Shown here: piece by piece, positions 18,501 through 28,569 of the stretch
How the letters are laid out: the number at the start of each line of letters is the position of its first letter
Numbering within the stretch: position 1 is the stretch's first letter
Assembly: GCF_000379845.1 (NCBI RefSeq)
Contig: NZ_KB903771.1
Location: 1 to 64,000, forward strand
DNA length: 64,000 bases
Source: Moraxella boevrei DSM 14165
Lineage (GTDB): Bacteria; Pseudomonadota; Gammaproteobacteria; Pseudomonadales; Moraxellaceae
Direction of reading: 5' to 3'
The notes under the pieces: generated by a model
What the model saw: the letters and a program-made list of their open reading frames with translations, nothing else
Told to the model about the DNA's origin: nothing
Databases searched by the model: none
Translations under genes and position numbers: made by a program

Positions 18501-21500
18501 CAGCCGTTAAATCAGACTTGTTGCCTGACTTCAAAAAACTTTTAGCAGACATATAGGCTTTTTGTAGTGTTTTTAACTCTTGAATACTGCTACCTGACAA
18601 TTTTACGCCAATTGAAACACTTTCTCGTTCTGGGATAACCACCGACATTCCTTTGATATCTTCTGCATTTTTAACGGTAGTAACTTGATTAATTGCACTT
18701 TTTAGCATATTGATATTGGTTAAACCCATAAACACATCCGCATTACCAGTTGTACCGTCAATTTTATCAATGATTTCATTGGTAATTACACAGGTAGATT
18801 GAATAAAATCGTCCGCCCCATTAATACCGCCTAGCATACGGTTGGTTTGTTCACGCCCAACTGCCAACGAAAGCATAGAATAAACTTCCAGTGGCGAATT
18901 GGTAACTGGTGTTGCAGTCAGCATTTGTACACCGTCATTATTGACAGACAAGCCACGAATATACCATGCTTTCGCTTGTGCGTCTGTCCCACGAGATGAC
19001 GAGTTTGGACTACTTAGGTATTTGGTGCGACCAGCCGTTTTTGCTTGAGCAGAGTTTTTAAAGGCGTGTGCTTCATCAATCACAAGGCTATCAACCCCCA
19101 TATCTTCTAAGAATGGGGCGTTGCCATTGTAGGTTAATTCTTTTTTCAGGATGGCAAGTACGCCTTTTGCCCGTTCGCTTTCTTTTTTAGATTCTGAATT
19201 TGCCCCTTGATACAAATTATCCGATGCGGTTAAACTGTTTATATAGCTATCAACCGTTTTTTCTCGTAGTTTAATGCGTTGTAAGGCCTCAAAGGTCAAA
19301 AAGATTTTGCGATATTGCCCACTGATACATTTTAGCAAATCTTCATCAAACAAACTGGATTTTACGGTAAAATTTTCGCCATTTTCACGCAAACCGATAA
19401 AAATACAGTCATCGGTATTGCTATAAGCATTCATCACTTCTTTTCGCCAATTTGACAATACCGACTTTGGCACAACAAACAAGGTTTTCTTCTTTAAGCC
19501 AATATTATGGGCGTGTTGCACACTGGCTAAGGCGGATAGAGTTTTACCAAGCCCTACACCAAAACCATTAATACCACCAAATAATCGCCCTTGATTACGC
19601 ACAAAAGCATTTTGATAACCATGCAATTTGATATGGCTTGCCAGCCCATGAATATCAATACTGCTTTCATCATCATTTTGGGTAAAATAACGATTTTTGG
19701 GGTCATTGACCTTGTTTTCTAATAACTGCATTAGGCGGTCATTTGCTTTCACCCACGCATTAAACTGAACATTCCATTCATTAAAGGTTTTATTGAGTAA
19801 TTCTAAGGCTTGTTTTTCGTCCAAGCCGTCTATCTTCATACCGCCCAATGTCAAACGTTGGTCTTTTTCTAACGCCAACCCAATCCGTCTAGCAATTTTA
19901 TCTTGATTACTCACCGTTTTACCGTCAATACTTACCACATCACGACCACTGTCATTTTGCACAACATCAACCGTCATTGATGTAACAGTTCGCAAAAATT
20001 GAGCCTTAAATTCAGCAGGAATAAGTGGGTTACGCAATCCGTAAGTAATCTTACGAATATCAATGACTGGCAAGTCGCTAATTGCTTTTGCACGTTGGCG
20101 AATGAGCTTTAATTTAATCTCATCACTTACTGCTTCAGCAATTTGCTTATCCAAATCATCTAAACGCTCTTGCAAATTACCTACCAAAAAATCACTGGCT
20201 TGAATGACAGACTGACCATCAGATGCAATAAAATAATCATCATCAGCCATAACATCAATTTCGGGGGCGATTTGTTTAAAGTTATCCAAACTGATATATT
20301 TTGACTTGTTGTTATATTGCAATTGAGCAATCTTGCTTGATAGAGAACCAACAATATTTAAATCTTGTTCAACAGCTGTCTGAATATTACCGTTCCAAAC
20401 ATCACTATAATTACCTTTGTTGTAGTGTAGCTTAATATTTTTTAATGCAACGCTAATAATACCTTGATAACCACCTTTAGCGAGAACCACCACATCACGC
20501 ATTTTCTCGGTTAAAAGTGGGTATTCGGTGCGGTAGCTAAATTCTAAACCATGTTTAGCCAATACATCATTGATTGCTTGTGATGTATGGTAAATCTGCC
20601 ATTCGGTATCATTTTTTACTTTTTTAAGTAGGGTTTTAACATCATTTAACGATTGGCTATTGATAGATTTTTTGGCAAAATAATTTGTCATTGCTACCAC
20701 ATCATCATAACCAATACCATGTTCAATGATACGCATAGATTTATCTAATTTTGACAACATATCTTGATACAATATATCATCATCATCATTACTTTCGGTA
20801 GTTTGGGATTGCCATAATCCGTCTTGCATCATATACTGCACACCGCCACGATACACCACATCACCGTCTTTATAGGTGATTTCGGCTGGCGTGGTGTTTA
20901 ACAATTCCCAGTTAATACGACTATCAAATTTTCTAAATAGTTTAGCAATTTCAGCCTGTGATAAATCCGATTGGACCTTTACAATATCATCACCAAAGCG
21001 ATTTTTTGCTTGAACTTCTGTACCTAATACATTTTTCTTATGGTGAACAAAGTAATGACCGCTTAAATAATCGTCCCACAACACGCCAGCCTGTTGTAGT
21101 AATTCAATATTGCCATTTTCATAATGGTTGTTAATCGTTTCAATCATCTGCGTGTTATACTTTTTGAACACCATTACATCAACTGATACATCTGCCCCAG
21201 TATCAGTAAACATACTGTTTGGTAGGCGATAAGCCCCCAAAAATTCAGCGATACGGCTTGTTTTTTGGCGTAACTCAATTTGTTTTGCCCCTTTGCCTGT
21301 GATAGTGCTAGGGGCAGTCATTAACACCGCTAAACCACCTGATTTTAGCTTTTCAAGCGTTCGCATGATAAAATAGTAATCAAGACTGGCATCTTGATAA
21401 GCGGTATCGTGTAATTTGTTCGCCCCACGAGCTGAGTTATCACCAAATGGCACATTGGTAATCACCATATCAAAGCCGTTATCATCATCACCGTCATCAT

Positions 21501-23178
21501 AGCTATTAACGATTTTTTCAAAAGGACTAATGGTGGTCGTTGAACGGTTGCCGTCATTGAGCAATTGGCTAATTTTGCCTGATGTTTCGTCAAGTTCAAT
21601 ATTATCCATTAACACATTGTCGGGACTGGTAGCGGTAAATACCCCAGTACCACAGCACGGGTCAAGCACACGCCCGCCATTAAAGCCGAGTTCTTTGGCT
21701 AAATCCCACATTCCTGTTGCCAATTCCTTAGGCGTGTAATATTCATAATCCGAGCCAGTTTTGCCGTCTCGCCCTTTTAACGCTCCGCCATTACCGCTAT
21801 ATTTTGCCAAAATTTGTTTATCATCATCGGTTAAATCGGTAGGCGTGATTTCGCCATTGTCCAGCTTATCCAAAATAGCAAATGCCTCATTATTAGCTTT
21901 TTGGCGGGTGGTTTTGGTGCGTGGTATGGCAATGTGGGTGCGGTCAAAGGGGGCTTGATTTTTGATATTTGTTGCACCAAGCGGTCTTACTTCCAAAATC
22001 TCAATAAAAATATACTCATCTGTCAAATTGCCTATTTGATTATACTCTTGACTTACTTTATCAAATGCGGTATTATTGTTCAAAAGGCGACAATCTCCGC
22101 TGTTTATAAGTAAACCATCAAAAGATGGCGATACTGGTGGTGTAGTCGCCTTTTTCTCATCTTCATATTCTGCATTTTTGGCACTGTACGCAATTAAGCC
22201 ATTTCCCATCTCAAAACTGCCGTCCGTCAATTCTGCGACTTTGACCTGCAAATGAATTTCCGCATTGTCAATCAATACCCATTTGCGGTATTTATGAAAA
22301 GCAACATAGTCATCTTTCGTACGGACTTTTGTTAATGGTTGTCGCTCTATAAACTTGCCTTGTGTTAATATTTCGGCAACTTTTTCAATGACTTGTGCTA
22401 CCATTTCATCACCAAAAACAACATCATTTGCCAAATGATTACGCCCTTTGCTATTAAAAACAACATTTTTCCCATCAACGGTTGTGATATATTTGTCCTT
22501 AAACTGTTTTAAGTATGTTTCAACCGCTTTTTTCGTTTTGCTTGGGTCGTCAATGTGCAAAGGCTGTATTTCGTTTGGGTCTAGCGGTGTTTTTCCGCTA
22601 GGCACAAATTCAAATTTAATCAAATCAAACCCATTTTCAACCAACTTCTGCAAATCCCCCAAAGTCCCAAGCAACTCATACTCGCCCAGCTTATCGGTGT
22701 TCACCCACGCATAGGCTTGTAGTTCGTCTTTTTTAAGGTGGATTGGCGTGTCATCTTTGACCACGCCTGCAAAACGGTGGCTAATACTGCCAGTTGATAG
22801 ATTGACCTTTTCCACAAATGTCAAATCAGACAATTTAACATCCGTTTCTTCCGCAAGTTCACGGATAGCTCCTTGTTTTGGGGTTTCACCTTGTTCAATC
22901 TTACCGCCAACAATCCACCATTTATTCGGCTTAAAGTCATCTTTGGCAGAACGCTGTGCCAGTAGGATTTGACCGCTTTTGTTGAATAATAGGGTGTCGG
23001 CGTATTCTTGTCTGGGGTTAGTGTTGGCAGGCGTGATTTTACCCATACCCAAATCTGACCGCAACTCATTTTGGCGTTTTAATGCTTTTGCCAAAGCAAG
23101 CCCTTTTAGGCTCGCCTTGTCTTTGACCAGCATTTGCAACTCTTTTAATGCTTTTGCTTTTGCTAAACCTTGCAACAT
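15574..23178 (-). CDS. DarB-like giant protein: NUDIX, nuclease-like, N6-methyltransferase and SNF2-type helicase
   Basis: A single 2534-residue frame. Residues 1-45 form a repetitive Ala/Lys/Leu helix. A NUDIX hydrolase follows at about 55-185 with the box at 92-114 (GKIEQGE, REL, EE). Residues about 215-335 resemble the barnase/EndoU-like domain common in polyvalent proteins. A Rossmann N6-adenine methyltransferase spans about 470-680, with VLDPCCGTG at 504-512 and NVPFG at 575-579. A superfamily 2 helicase spans about 1175-1900: GVGLGKT 1207-1213, DEAH 1369-1372, TATP 1421-1424, QRNGRGARQGN 1824-1834. The C-terminal 600 residues are unrecognised. Methyltransferase plus helicase is the layout of P1 DarB, which is packaged in the head and injected to protect phage DNA from type I restriction. 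The NUDIX module is an unusual addition. Confidence 0.85.
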   Translation of the reverse strand: MLQGLAKAKALKELQMLVKDKASLKGLALAKALKRQNELRSDLGMGKITPANTNPRQEYADTLLFNKSGQILLAQRSAKDDFKPNKWWIVGGKIEQGETPKQGAIRELAEETDVKLSDLTFVEKVNLSTGSISHRFAGVVKDDTPIHLKKDELQAYAWVNTDKLGEYELLGTLGDLQKLVENGFDLIKFEFVPSGKTPLDPNEIQPLHIDDPSKTKKAVETYLKQFKDKYITTVDGKNVVFNSKGRNHLANDVVFGDEMVAQVIEKVAEILTQGKFIERQPLTKVRTKDDYVAFHKYRKWVLIDNAEIHLQVKVAELTDGSFEMGNGLIAYSAKNAEYEDEKKATTPPVSPSFDGLLINSGDCRLLNNNTAFDKVSQEYNQIGNLTDEYIFIEILEVRPLGATNIKNQAPFDRTHIAIPRTKTTRQKANNEAFAILDKLDNGEITPTDLTDDDKQILAKYSGNGGALKGRDGKTGSDYEYYTPKELATGMWDLAKELGFNGGRVLDPCCGTGVFTATSPDNVLMDNIELDETSGKISQLLNDGNRSTTTISPFEKIVNSYDDGDDDNGFDMVITNVPFGDNSARGANKLHDTAYQDASLDYYFIMRTLEKLKSGGLAVLMTAPSTITGKGAKQIELRQKTSRIAEFLGAYRLPNSMFTDTGADVSVDVMVFKKYNTQMIETINNHYENGNIELLQQAGVLWDDYLSGHYFVHHKKNVLGTEVQAKNRFGDDIVKVQSDLSQAEIAKLFRKFDSRINWELLNTTPAEITYKDGDVVYRGGVQYMMQDGLWQSQTTESNDDDDILYQDMLSKLDKSMRIIEHGIGYDDVVAMTNYFAKKSINSQSLNDVKTLLKKVKNDTEWQIYHTSQAINDVLAKHGLEFSYRTEYPLLTEKMRDVVVLAKGGYQGIISVALKNIKLHYNKGNYSDVWNGNIQTAVEQDLNIVGSLSSKIAQLQYNNKSKYISLDNFKQIAPEIDVMADDDYFIASDGQSVIQASDFLVGNLQERLDDLDKQIAEAVSDEIKLKLIRQRAKAISDLPVIDIRKITYGLRNPLIPAEFKAQFLRTVTSMTVDVVQNDSGRDVVSIDGKTVSNQDKIARRIGLALEKDQRLTLGGMKIDGLDEKQALELLNKTFNEWNVQFNAWVKANDRLMQLLENKVNDPKNRYFTQNDDESSIDIHGLASHIKLHGYQNAFVRNQGRLFGGINGFGVGLGKTLSALASVQHAHNIGLKKKTLFVVPKSVLSNWRKEVMNAYSNTDDCIFIGLRENGENFTVKSSLFDEDLLKCISGQYRKIFLTFEALQRIKLREKTVDSYINSLTASDNLYQGANSESKKESERAKGVLAILKKELTYNGNAPFLEDMGVDSLVIDEAHAFKNSAQAKTAGRTKYLSSPNSSSRGTDAQAKAWYIRGLSVNNDGVQMLTATPVTNSPLEVYSMLSLAVGREQTNRMLGGINGADDFIQSTCVITNEIIDKIDGTTGNADVFMGLTNINMLKSAINQVTTVKNAEDIKGMSVVIPERESVSIGVKLSGSSIQELKTLQKAYMSAKSFLKSGNKSDLTAEYSAIKAKFNESDELLAHPFNLIRKMEVLISDDDFSDNCTFYDIDENQLNLVKKSIDEFNKKPPKDTRTRLSSYTQSENVQEKYDDDGSIKEYEVVVNADVIVHKGRNRIMLDSMDYHIQQRFEGICEKMGVKLDVTISAKISALLENIKAEMTNKRGKRKDGTTSNIVKQIIFCDHLHLHSKIVRLLVDKCGIAKQKIAIITGQVNSEADEIIDVQNGFNAMDDENVYQIVLANKKAEVGINLQIGTQAIHHLTTGWTPDSLEQRNGRGARQGNHTESVKIYYYDADGTFDSFKREMINKKDEWISDLLQGDKQVIEVAGELSKDDQNALIESIGDEDAIQKYLAQRDEAEKQHRLDMAKLDQRINMNTIVAQQDVLKKTYQSEVEALIKKYLTDKPAKQLVQQGVINKKDGSVTPILQFNGKQKEAFNVFKEGLEKVLDLFDLGRSAFISTDIDELAMHLINDNAYSLGTTKKLGLGSGGYDYVATIIRSLVGGYDNYSLVKGDRRTSDLLDKNTEFYDEFMHRQEMAQKLIDQSIQAIDEVAQTQGGYPIGSGQKIADKTAVVVGNVFLEIGDILISNDNGRIYVVTNTDIGKAWGKGIYKNGERVFSTSEVLNAYEVSDKYGAIEEQAISNFTLIQQNDNRYLDLLKQMAEFEDTWSVEHNQPIDTYSSILSQVVEFKNKALSYSVSAPHNYYVEAFDFSFGYLLGGSWLKNDTPFMQWYHQELQKNNISYDKDTEKYNLPISINKTAKTWVSVTSGFISTLIAVSKANQLALEESDVKKIFQLLGANTFDFVREVLDLQGFEAQIASLKSDIIAGKVQSDGSFNWAYQEVLAIAEKNLKVKVHLKGYGLFNNATLLNYVEEVQDVKHGEIQKPSSADILVSLEEIDGDTILVFYSGSEKLLDYKDDIKDYAVKHGDKVFAFKGRKIPYAYNAQDNHSWSVQSKVIKKLIDAKPSFKKAIETKAITFKVKS

Positions 23179-23188
23179 CTCACACCCC

Positions 23189-26100
23189 TTACTTGCTTAT
23201 CTCATCTAAATAATCGCTAACAATTTGCAACGCTTGTTCATACATCGGGTCGTGTTCGTCTTTTTCGCCAATCTCAATCATTTTATCCATATCCACCGCT
23301 TCTAGGTCAAGCGTACCATTGATGATAGATTGTAGATAATCAATGTCGGATTGAGTATAGTTACTTTCATTCATATTATTTTCCTGTAACCAGTTTTTAT
23401 GTTGTTGTTCCCACTGGGCAACTTGCTCACTTAGACGTGGGTCATGGCGGTATTTGTCCAAAATAGGCTTTAAATCTTCTTTATCACCATCACCAAACCA
23501 ACCTTTATCTAAATATTCATATAGTTTATCGCTATCATCGCTAAATACTTGTTTTTCGTCTTGCTCTGCTTGATATTCTTTTGATGATGCCAACATTTCT
23601 TGAACAAAATCAACCATGCCTTGAACATCAGTCGTAGCAAATACTTCTTTGTCATCAACAAATTGATTAGAAGCACCCACTTCTACATCTTCGCCTTTTG
23701 GTGTGATTTTTACATCCATATCGTCTTTTTTCATGGTTAAATAAAACCCAAAACGCCCGCCATCGTGCAATGTAACATAGTCAAATCCCAATTGGTTAAA
23801 CTGATGTTTTAATTGTATTAGGGTATCCACATCTTGCATATTAACGCTGTTATAATTCGTTATTGCCCCATTTGCTTTGTAACCTTTGATGTATCTTTTA
23901 ATGGTTGTGATGACATCATTGGCATTTAGTTTATTAAAATCAATAATTTCATTAACAGGATAGCTACCACTGTCTTTATCATACTGGTTAATTTCAAATT
24001 TTAAAGCATGATTGCCAAACATCAATTTAACGTTGTTATGATTGTATTTACCACGCCAAAACGACTGGGTGAAATCATTGCCATTTTGAACAAAACCTAG
24101 TTTTAGCAGTTCAGCTTTTAATATTTGACTCTCATCTTGACTGGCAGGCGTGCTTTCATCTAAAGGATTTTGAATTTTTTCCACATAATCCTTAAAATCT
24201 TGCAAGCCTTTTAAAGGGTCGTTTTCAATCAGCCATAACTCGCCGTCATCACTCATACGGCTGATTACTTTTGTGCCTTGTGATGAATTGTAGTGATATT
24301 CTGTGTAAAGCGTTACTTCTGGATAATCATCAAAGAATACATTAATGACATATTGATTGACCTTTCCACCATTGTCTAAGTTGTAAGTTTCCTTTTCAAT
24401 ATCCTGTCGTTTAAAACCAAATCTTTTTGCCATGTTGAAAAAGTCTTTTTCCAAGTTTTCAACCGCTTCGTTGTACTTTACTGGCTCTTTTATTGTCAAC
24501 TCTAAAAGATTTTCCACGCCAGTTACGAATTTTAAGACTGGATAATGTTTTTTTATCCGTTGCAATTCACTGACCGCTTCTGATTTACTATCTACTTCAA
24601 CCGTATAAGGGCTTTTGTCATTGACATTTTGATATTGTTCAATATGATAACGATTGCCCTTGGCAAATACTTTAATGATTTGACCATTGGCACGGGTTTG
24701 ATAAATAGAATGTTCTTTTTTGGCATTATGATTGACAAGTTCGGTAATCGTTGTCATATCGTCAATTTTGACAATCTTGTTCGCATTCATCAGCTCGTCA
24801 TAACGACTAGCTTTCATGCTCATCAGATAATCACTTTCTAAGTCCAAAAAGCGTAAATCAGCTTCATCTTTTAACTGCTGTTTATTAATAATTCCCACGA
24901 ATAAATACGCTCCCTGATGACCGTTTAAATCAATCTGATAGAATTGATTTTTGATTGGTAAGGCACTTTTAGGGTAGAAAGTTTCTTTTTCGGTGTAGTC
25001 AATCACATAGCCAAGTCTTTCTAGGATTCTAGCACTGGTAATATCGCCCCCATTGGCTTGTCCACCCACTTGCTCATGAGGTAATCTATGAGTATCAATT
25101 TCACCAAATGCGTCAATCAATTTTCTGCGATTGGCGTTCGTATCAACCCCTATTTTAAACCCTAAATTACCCTTGTCATCTTTAAAGGTAAAAATGACAT
25201 TCTTTTGTTTGCCTTTTAGCACTTTGTCTAGTAAAAATTGGCGGGCATTTTCTAGTTTAACCGTCTGTCCATTGGCAGGCATTTTTTCATGTGGGGCTAG
25301 GCTTTTTTCGCCAAAGTTCTCATATTTTTGCTTGGCATTTTTGAGCTTTTCTTGTACTTGGCTTTCATCATACGGATTAACAATCTCTGTAATGACTGGT
25401 TTATCTTGTTTTAGCTCTTGTTCGCTATGCTTAATATAGTTGTGTGTGGTTGGCATAATTAAACCAATAAACTCACCGCCTTTATACAGACTGATAGGTC
25501 TTCTAGTGCCATTTCCCCCATTGCTAATCTCAAAATCAATATCATCACCCCAATATTCCAACTGATTGCCAAATTCCTTAATAAAAAATTGTAGGTAAGT
25601 TTTATCAATTGCCACTTCATTGCCTTGTTCGGTCTTTAAAATAGCAAGCTGGGTTTCTTTTTTATCCGCTGATGTTGCCAAATCTATAAGTTGTAACTGA
25701 ATGGCTTTTGGTGGAATAAGACGTTCTAATTGCGAAACTGGCATTTGCTTACCATAGTCCGCTTGAGAAATTAACGCATCAGAAACAGATTCTTTCACCA
25801 TAATATGCCCATTTGACCACATAGAAAAATCATCAGCATAGATAAATCTTAAACCCTTAATCAACTTTTTACGATTAACAGGCTTGGTTTTACCAAATAA
25901 TTCTTTGGTTTTGTTGGCAATCGGTGTAATGCTGATAATCTGGATATTCCAGCCGTCCGTATCGTCCGCAATGTCATCAAACATCATACTGTCAAATAAA
26001 CTTGGCGTATCGTCATCAATGATAATGTCATCATTGACATCATCTGCTTCGTCTAGTACAATATCATCTAAGCCAGTTTGTGAACGACCAACCATGTTGT

Positions 26101-27811
26101 TGGAGATAGAATCGAAAACTGGCTTTTTTGTGTTTATACTGTCATATAAACCACGACTATGATAAGCAACAAAGACAAATTCCCCAGTCGGTCTTTCCCC
26201 GACTTTTACACAATGTTTAACCATTTCATCGCCAATTTGCACAGAATTGATGAATTTATGAAATGCAACAAAATTATCTTTTCTATCTTTTTTCAATTCT
26301 TCTTTGCCTGCATATTCGCCATTTTTTAATGTTTGCGGTACATAAAACACAAGTTTGGCTCTAATATCATTATTTTTTGTACCTAACGGCAATTCGTCAA
26401 TACTATCCCTATTGAATAACACCTTGCCAATTTGTGTATTGATATATTTGCCCTGTAATGTTTTTAAGAATTTTATCACGGCTGTTTTATTGTCCTTGCC
26501 ATACTTGTCTAAATCGGTATCAATATTTGATACATCAATTTCTTGTGAGTTTTGCTCGTAATCAAACTCATCACCTGTTAAATTAATCGGTTCATCGCTT
26601 TTATCTTGATTTCCCCCCACATCACCCACAAATGCCTGTTTAGGCTCATGGCGTTTTACATCAATCTGAGCCTGTAAGTCCGCAATTTCCTTGTCCAATG
26701 TTTCAAGCAATGCCTGTTTATCAGCAACCGCTTGCTGAGCTTTTGTGATTTCTTGCTCATTTTTCGCCTTTTGTGCCTGTGCTTTGGCAAAACGGCTCAT
26801 GTTGGCTTTTGCCAATTTCATCATACGCATGGCAACTTGTGATAACTGTATATTTTTCCCATTTTCAGGCTGAACAACGGCGGTGATATCTTTTTTGTTT
26901 AACAACCATTTCCAACTAACCATAACATCATTTGCCCCAATTTTTGCAGGGTCGGCATCAGGATTTTTAAAGAAAATACTAAACGTTTGTCCGTCTGATA
27001 AACCAAATTCCATAGCCACATTCGCCACGCCTTGACGTTTAAAAGGTTTGGTCAAATTAAATGATGTAACTTGTAATTCTTTATCGCCTGCACTCACCAA
27101 TCCACGATATAGCCTATCGCCCATTAATTGTAAACGGTTATGCGTGTCCATTAAGCTATCAAAACCCAACTCGGCAATATCACCAAGTTGTGCCAATGCT
27201 TCTCTTAAGCTAAACTCTTCCATTAATTCGCCAAAGGTATCGTGCTTTAACATATCACGGTATAAATTATCAAAACTTCTACCATGCGATACAAGGTTTA
27301 AACCGTCCCACGCCACATTATCAAAACTGGCTTTATTCTGCTCATCAAGCAACATTTTTTTGCTGATAATGGGTAGGTAATGTTGGTTTTGGCTTGAATT
27401 ATCCAGTAGCTTTTGGATTGTGTCTGCACTAAAGCCTAAATTGTCAAAACCGTTTTCAGGGTCATTAGCAACCAGTTTGCCATAATCAGGCTCTAAATAA
27501 TCAAACTGGCTTAATGCCACATAAATCGCATGGTCGCTATCATCAGCCCCTGCCACCGCCACCGTGTCAATATAACGATGATTTTGGGTAAACAGATTGA
27601 CTGTATGCCAACTATCATCAGCACTACCAACGGTGCTATCAAATCCCAATCCGTCAAATCCTGACGTGTCAGCTATCACCGCAAGCATATCACGGTATTT
27701 GCCCTTGATTTCGCCCACTTCATAACGGGCGGTTTTTGTGCCTTTTGTGCCATCTGGGTAAGTAACTGAAAATTGACTGCCTTTTTGGGCAAGTGGTTGA
27801 AAAATTTGCAT
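23189..27811 (-). CDS. DarA-like polyvalent protein
   Basis: A 1540-residue protein directly upstream of the DarB-like gene (10 bases apart). Residues about 245-345 (SDGQTFSIFFKNPDADP, then WKWLLNKKDIT) resemble the DarA N-terminal antirestriction domain, followed by a coiled coil at 340-390. Residues about 440-575 resemble the nuclease-like domain also seen in the giant neighbour (AFHKF, then a hydrophobic strand pair). The rest contains repeated alpha/beta units without enzyme motifs and an acidic C-terminus. By analogy with P1 DarA it would enter the head and help DarB act. The start codon sits inside an 11-bp stem. Confidence 0.7.
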   Translation of the reverse strand: MQIFQPLAQKGSQFSVTYPDGTKGTKTARYEVGEIKGKYRDMLAVIADTSGFDGLGFDSTVGSADDSWHTVNLFTQNHRYIDTVAVAGADDSDHAIYVALSQFDYLEPDYGKLVANDPENGFDNLGFSADTIQKLLDNSSQNQHYLPIISKKMLLDEQNKASFDNVAWDGLNLVSHGRSFDNLYRDMLKHDTFGELMEEFSLREALAQLGDIAELGFDSLMDTHNRLQLMGDRLYRGLVSAGDKELQVTSFNLTKPFKRQGVANVAMEFGLSDGQTFSIFFKNPDADPAKIGANDVMVSWKWLLNKKDITAVVQPENGKNIQLSQVAMRMMKLAKANMSRFAKAQAQKAKNEQEITKAQQAVADKQALLETLDKEIADLQAQIDVKRHEPKQAFVGDVGGNQDKSDEPINLTGDEFDYEQNSQEIDVSNIDTDLDKYGKDNKTAVIKFLKTLQGKYINTQIGKVLFNRDSIDELPLGTKNNDIRAKLVFYVPQTLKNGEYAGKEELKKDRKDNFVAFHKFINSVQIGDEMVKHCVKVGERPTGEFVFVAYHSRGLYDSINTKKPVFDSISNNMVGRSQTGLDDIVLDEADDVNDDIIIDDDTPSLFDSMMFDDIADDTDGWNIQIISITPIANKTKELFGKTKPVNRKKLIKGLRFIYADDFSMWSNGHIMVKESVSDALISQADYGKQMPVSQLERLIPPKAIQLQLIDLATSADKKETQLAILKTEQGNEVAIDKTYLQFFIKEFGNQLEYWGDDIDFEISNGGNGTRRPISLYKGGEFIGLIMPTTHNYIKHSEQELKQDKPVITEIVNPYDESQVQEKLKNAKQKYENFGEKSLAPHEKMPANGQTVKLENARQFLLDKVLKGKQKNVIFTFKDDKGNLGFKIGVDTNANRRKLIDAFGEIDTHRLPHEQVGGQANGGDITSARILERLGYVIDYTEKETFYPKSALPIKNQFYQIDLNGHQGAYLFVGIINKQQLKDEADLRFLDLESDYLMSMKASRYDELMNANKIVKIDDMTTITELVNHNAKKEHSIYQTRANGQIIKVFAKGNRYHIEQYQNVNDKSPYTVEVDSKSEAVSELQRIKKHYPVLKFVTGVENLLELTIKEPVKYNEAVENLEKDFFNMAKRFGFKRQDIEKETYNLDNGGKVNQYVINVFFDDYPEVTLYTEYHYNSSQGTKVISRMSDDGELWLIENDPLKGLQDFKDYVEKIQNPLDESTPASQDESQILKAELLKLGFVQNGNDFTQSFWRGKYNHNNVKLMFGNHALKFEINQYDKDSGSYPVNEIIDFNKLNANDVITTIKRYIKGYKANGAITNYNSVNMQDVDTLIQLKHQFNQLGFDYVTLHDGGRFGFYLTMKKDDMDVKITPKGEDVEVGASNQFVDDKEVFATTDVQGMVDFVQEMLASSKEYQAEQDEKQVFSDDSDKLYEYLDKGWFGDGDKEDLKPILDKYRHDPRLSEQVAQWEQQHKNWLQENNMNESNYTQSDIDYLQSIINGTLDLEAVDMDKMIEIGEKDEHDPMYEQALQIVSDYLDEISK

Positions 27812-27851
27812 AATAAAGTCCTTTGGTAAAAAGATTTAGCTATTATGCAAA
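27805..27851 (-). promoter_or_regulatory. Stem enclosing the start codon of the DarA-like gene
   Basis: TTTGCATAATA (27805-27815) pairs perfectly with TATTATGCAAA (27841-27851). The ATG at 27811 lies in the stem and the ribosome-binding site AAGGA lies in the 25-base loop. Confidence 0.65.
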
Positions 27852-27882
27852 ACAATAAGGTGGGGCTGGCGTGATGTTCCGA

Positions 27883-28569
27883 TTAATGATTACCAAACAG
27901 CTCATACGGACGCATTTTTTGAAAAGTAACTTGTGTTTTGATAATCTCACTACGCCCACTAGCAGATAGGCTGATATTTGCCTCTTTAACCGCAACAAGC
28001 CATTTTTTACCAAATACCGCTTGATTGACCCTTAACGTACGTTTTTTATCAAAAATCACCGCCGTTAAAGCAAAACTGTATTTTATCGGTTCATTCACCG
28101 TACCGTCTTTGGGGAATACTAACTTTCTACACATCTCAAAGGAATTGGCAATGTCCATGTTTTTGGTGTCAATAAAGGTTACGTCCATAGTATCGTTAGA
28201 TTGTTGTGTCAAATAATTTATCTGATGACTACCTGCATGAAAACTTTCACTTTCAGCATTCCCAACCGAAATATCCACATCACTCGCCAGCCATGACAAC
28301 GGAAAACTATCCAAAAACCAAGGAATTTGCCCTTTGCCAATCCCATAAATATCGGTCAAATACACCGCATAGTTACATTGCAATATCGTACCCAGTGGGT
28401 ATAATCTTTGATAAGCCTGTCGCAATTCAGACAAAGACAACGCCCCTGCTGACTGTGTATTTAATGTACGATTAATCAGATTAATTTTATTATCCAGTTC
28501 AGATAACTGTTTATTGTTGGTAAATGCACTTGCCAGCCCAATTCCATTGCTTACATCGCCCCAGTTCAT
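27883..28569 (-). CDS. Tail tube or baseplate-junction protein candidate
   Basis: A 228-residue protein. After a helical N-terminus (1-60), residues 70-228 are beta-rich (LTDIYGIGKGQIPWFLDSFP and later VAVKEANISLSASGRSEI), resembling T4-type tube or tube-initiator proteins. It overlaps the portal stop by one base, so it is translated from the portal mRNA. The assignment is by fold impression and position. Confidence 0.45.
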   Translation of the reverse strand: MNWGDVSNGIGLASAFTNNKQLSELDNKINLINRTLNTQSAGALSLSELRQAYQRLYPLGTILQCNYAVYLTDIYGIGKGQIPWFLDSFPLSWLASDVDISVGNAESESFHAGSHQINYLTQQSNDTMDVTFIDTKNMDIANSFEMCRKLVFPKDGTVNEPIKYSFALTAVIFDKKRTLRVNQAVFGKKWLVAVKEANISLSASGRSEIIKTQVTFQKMRPYELFGNH

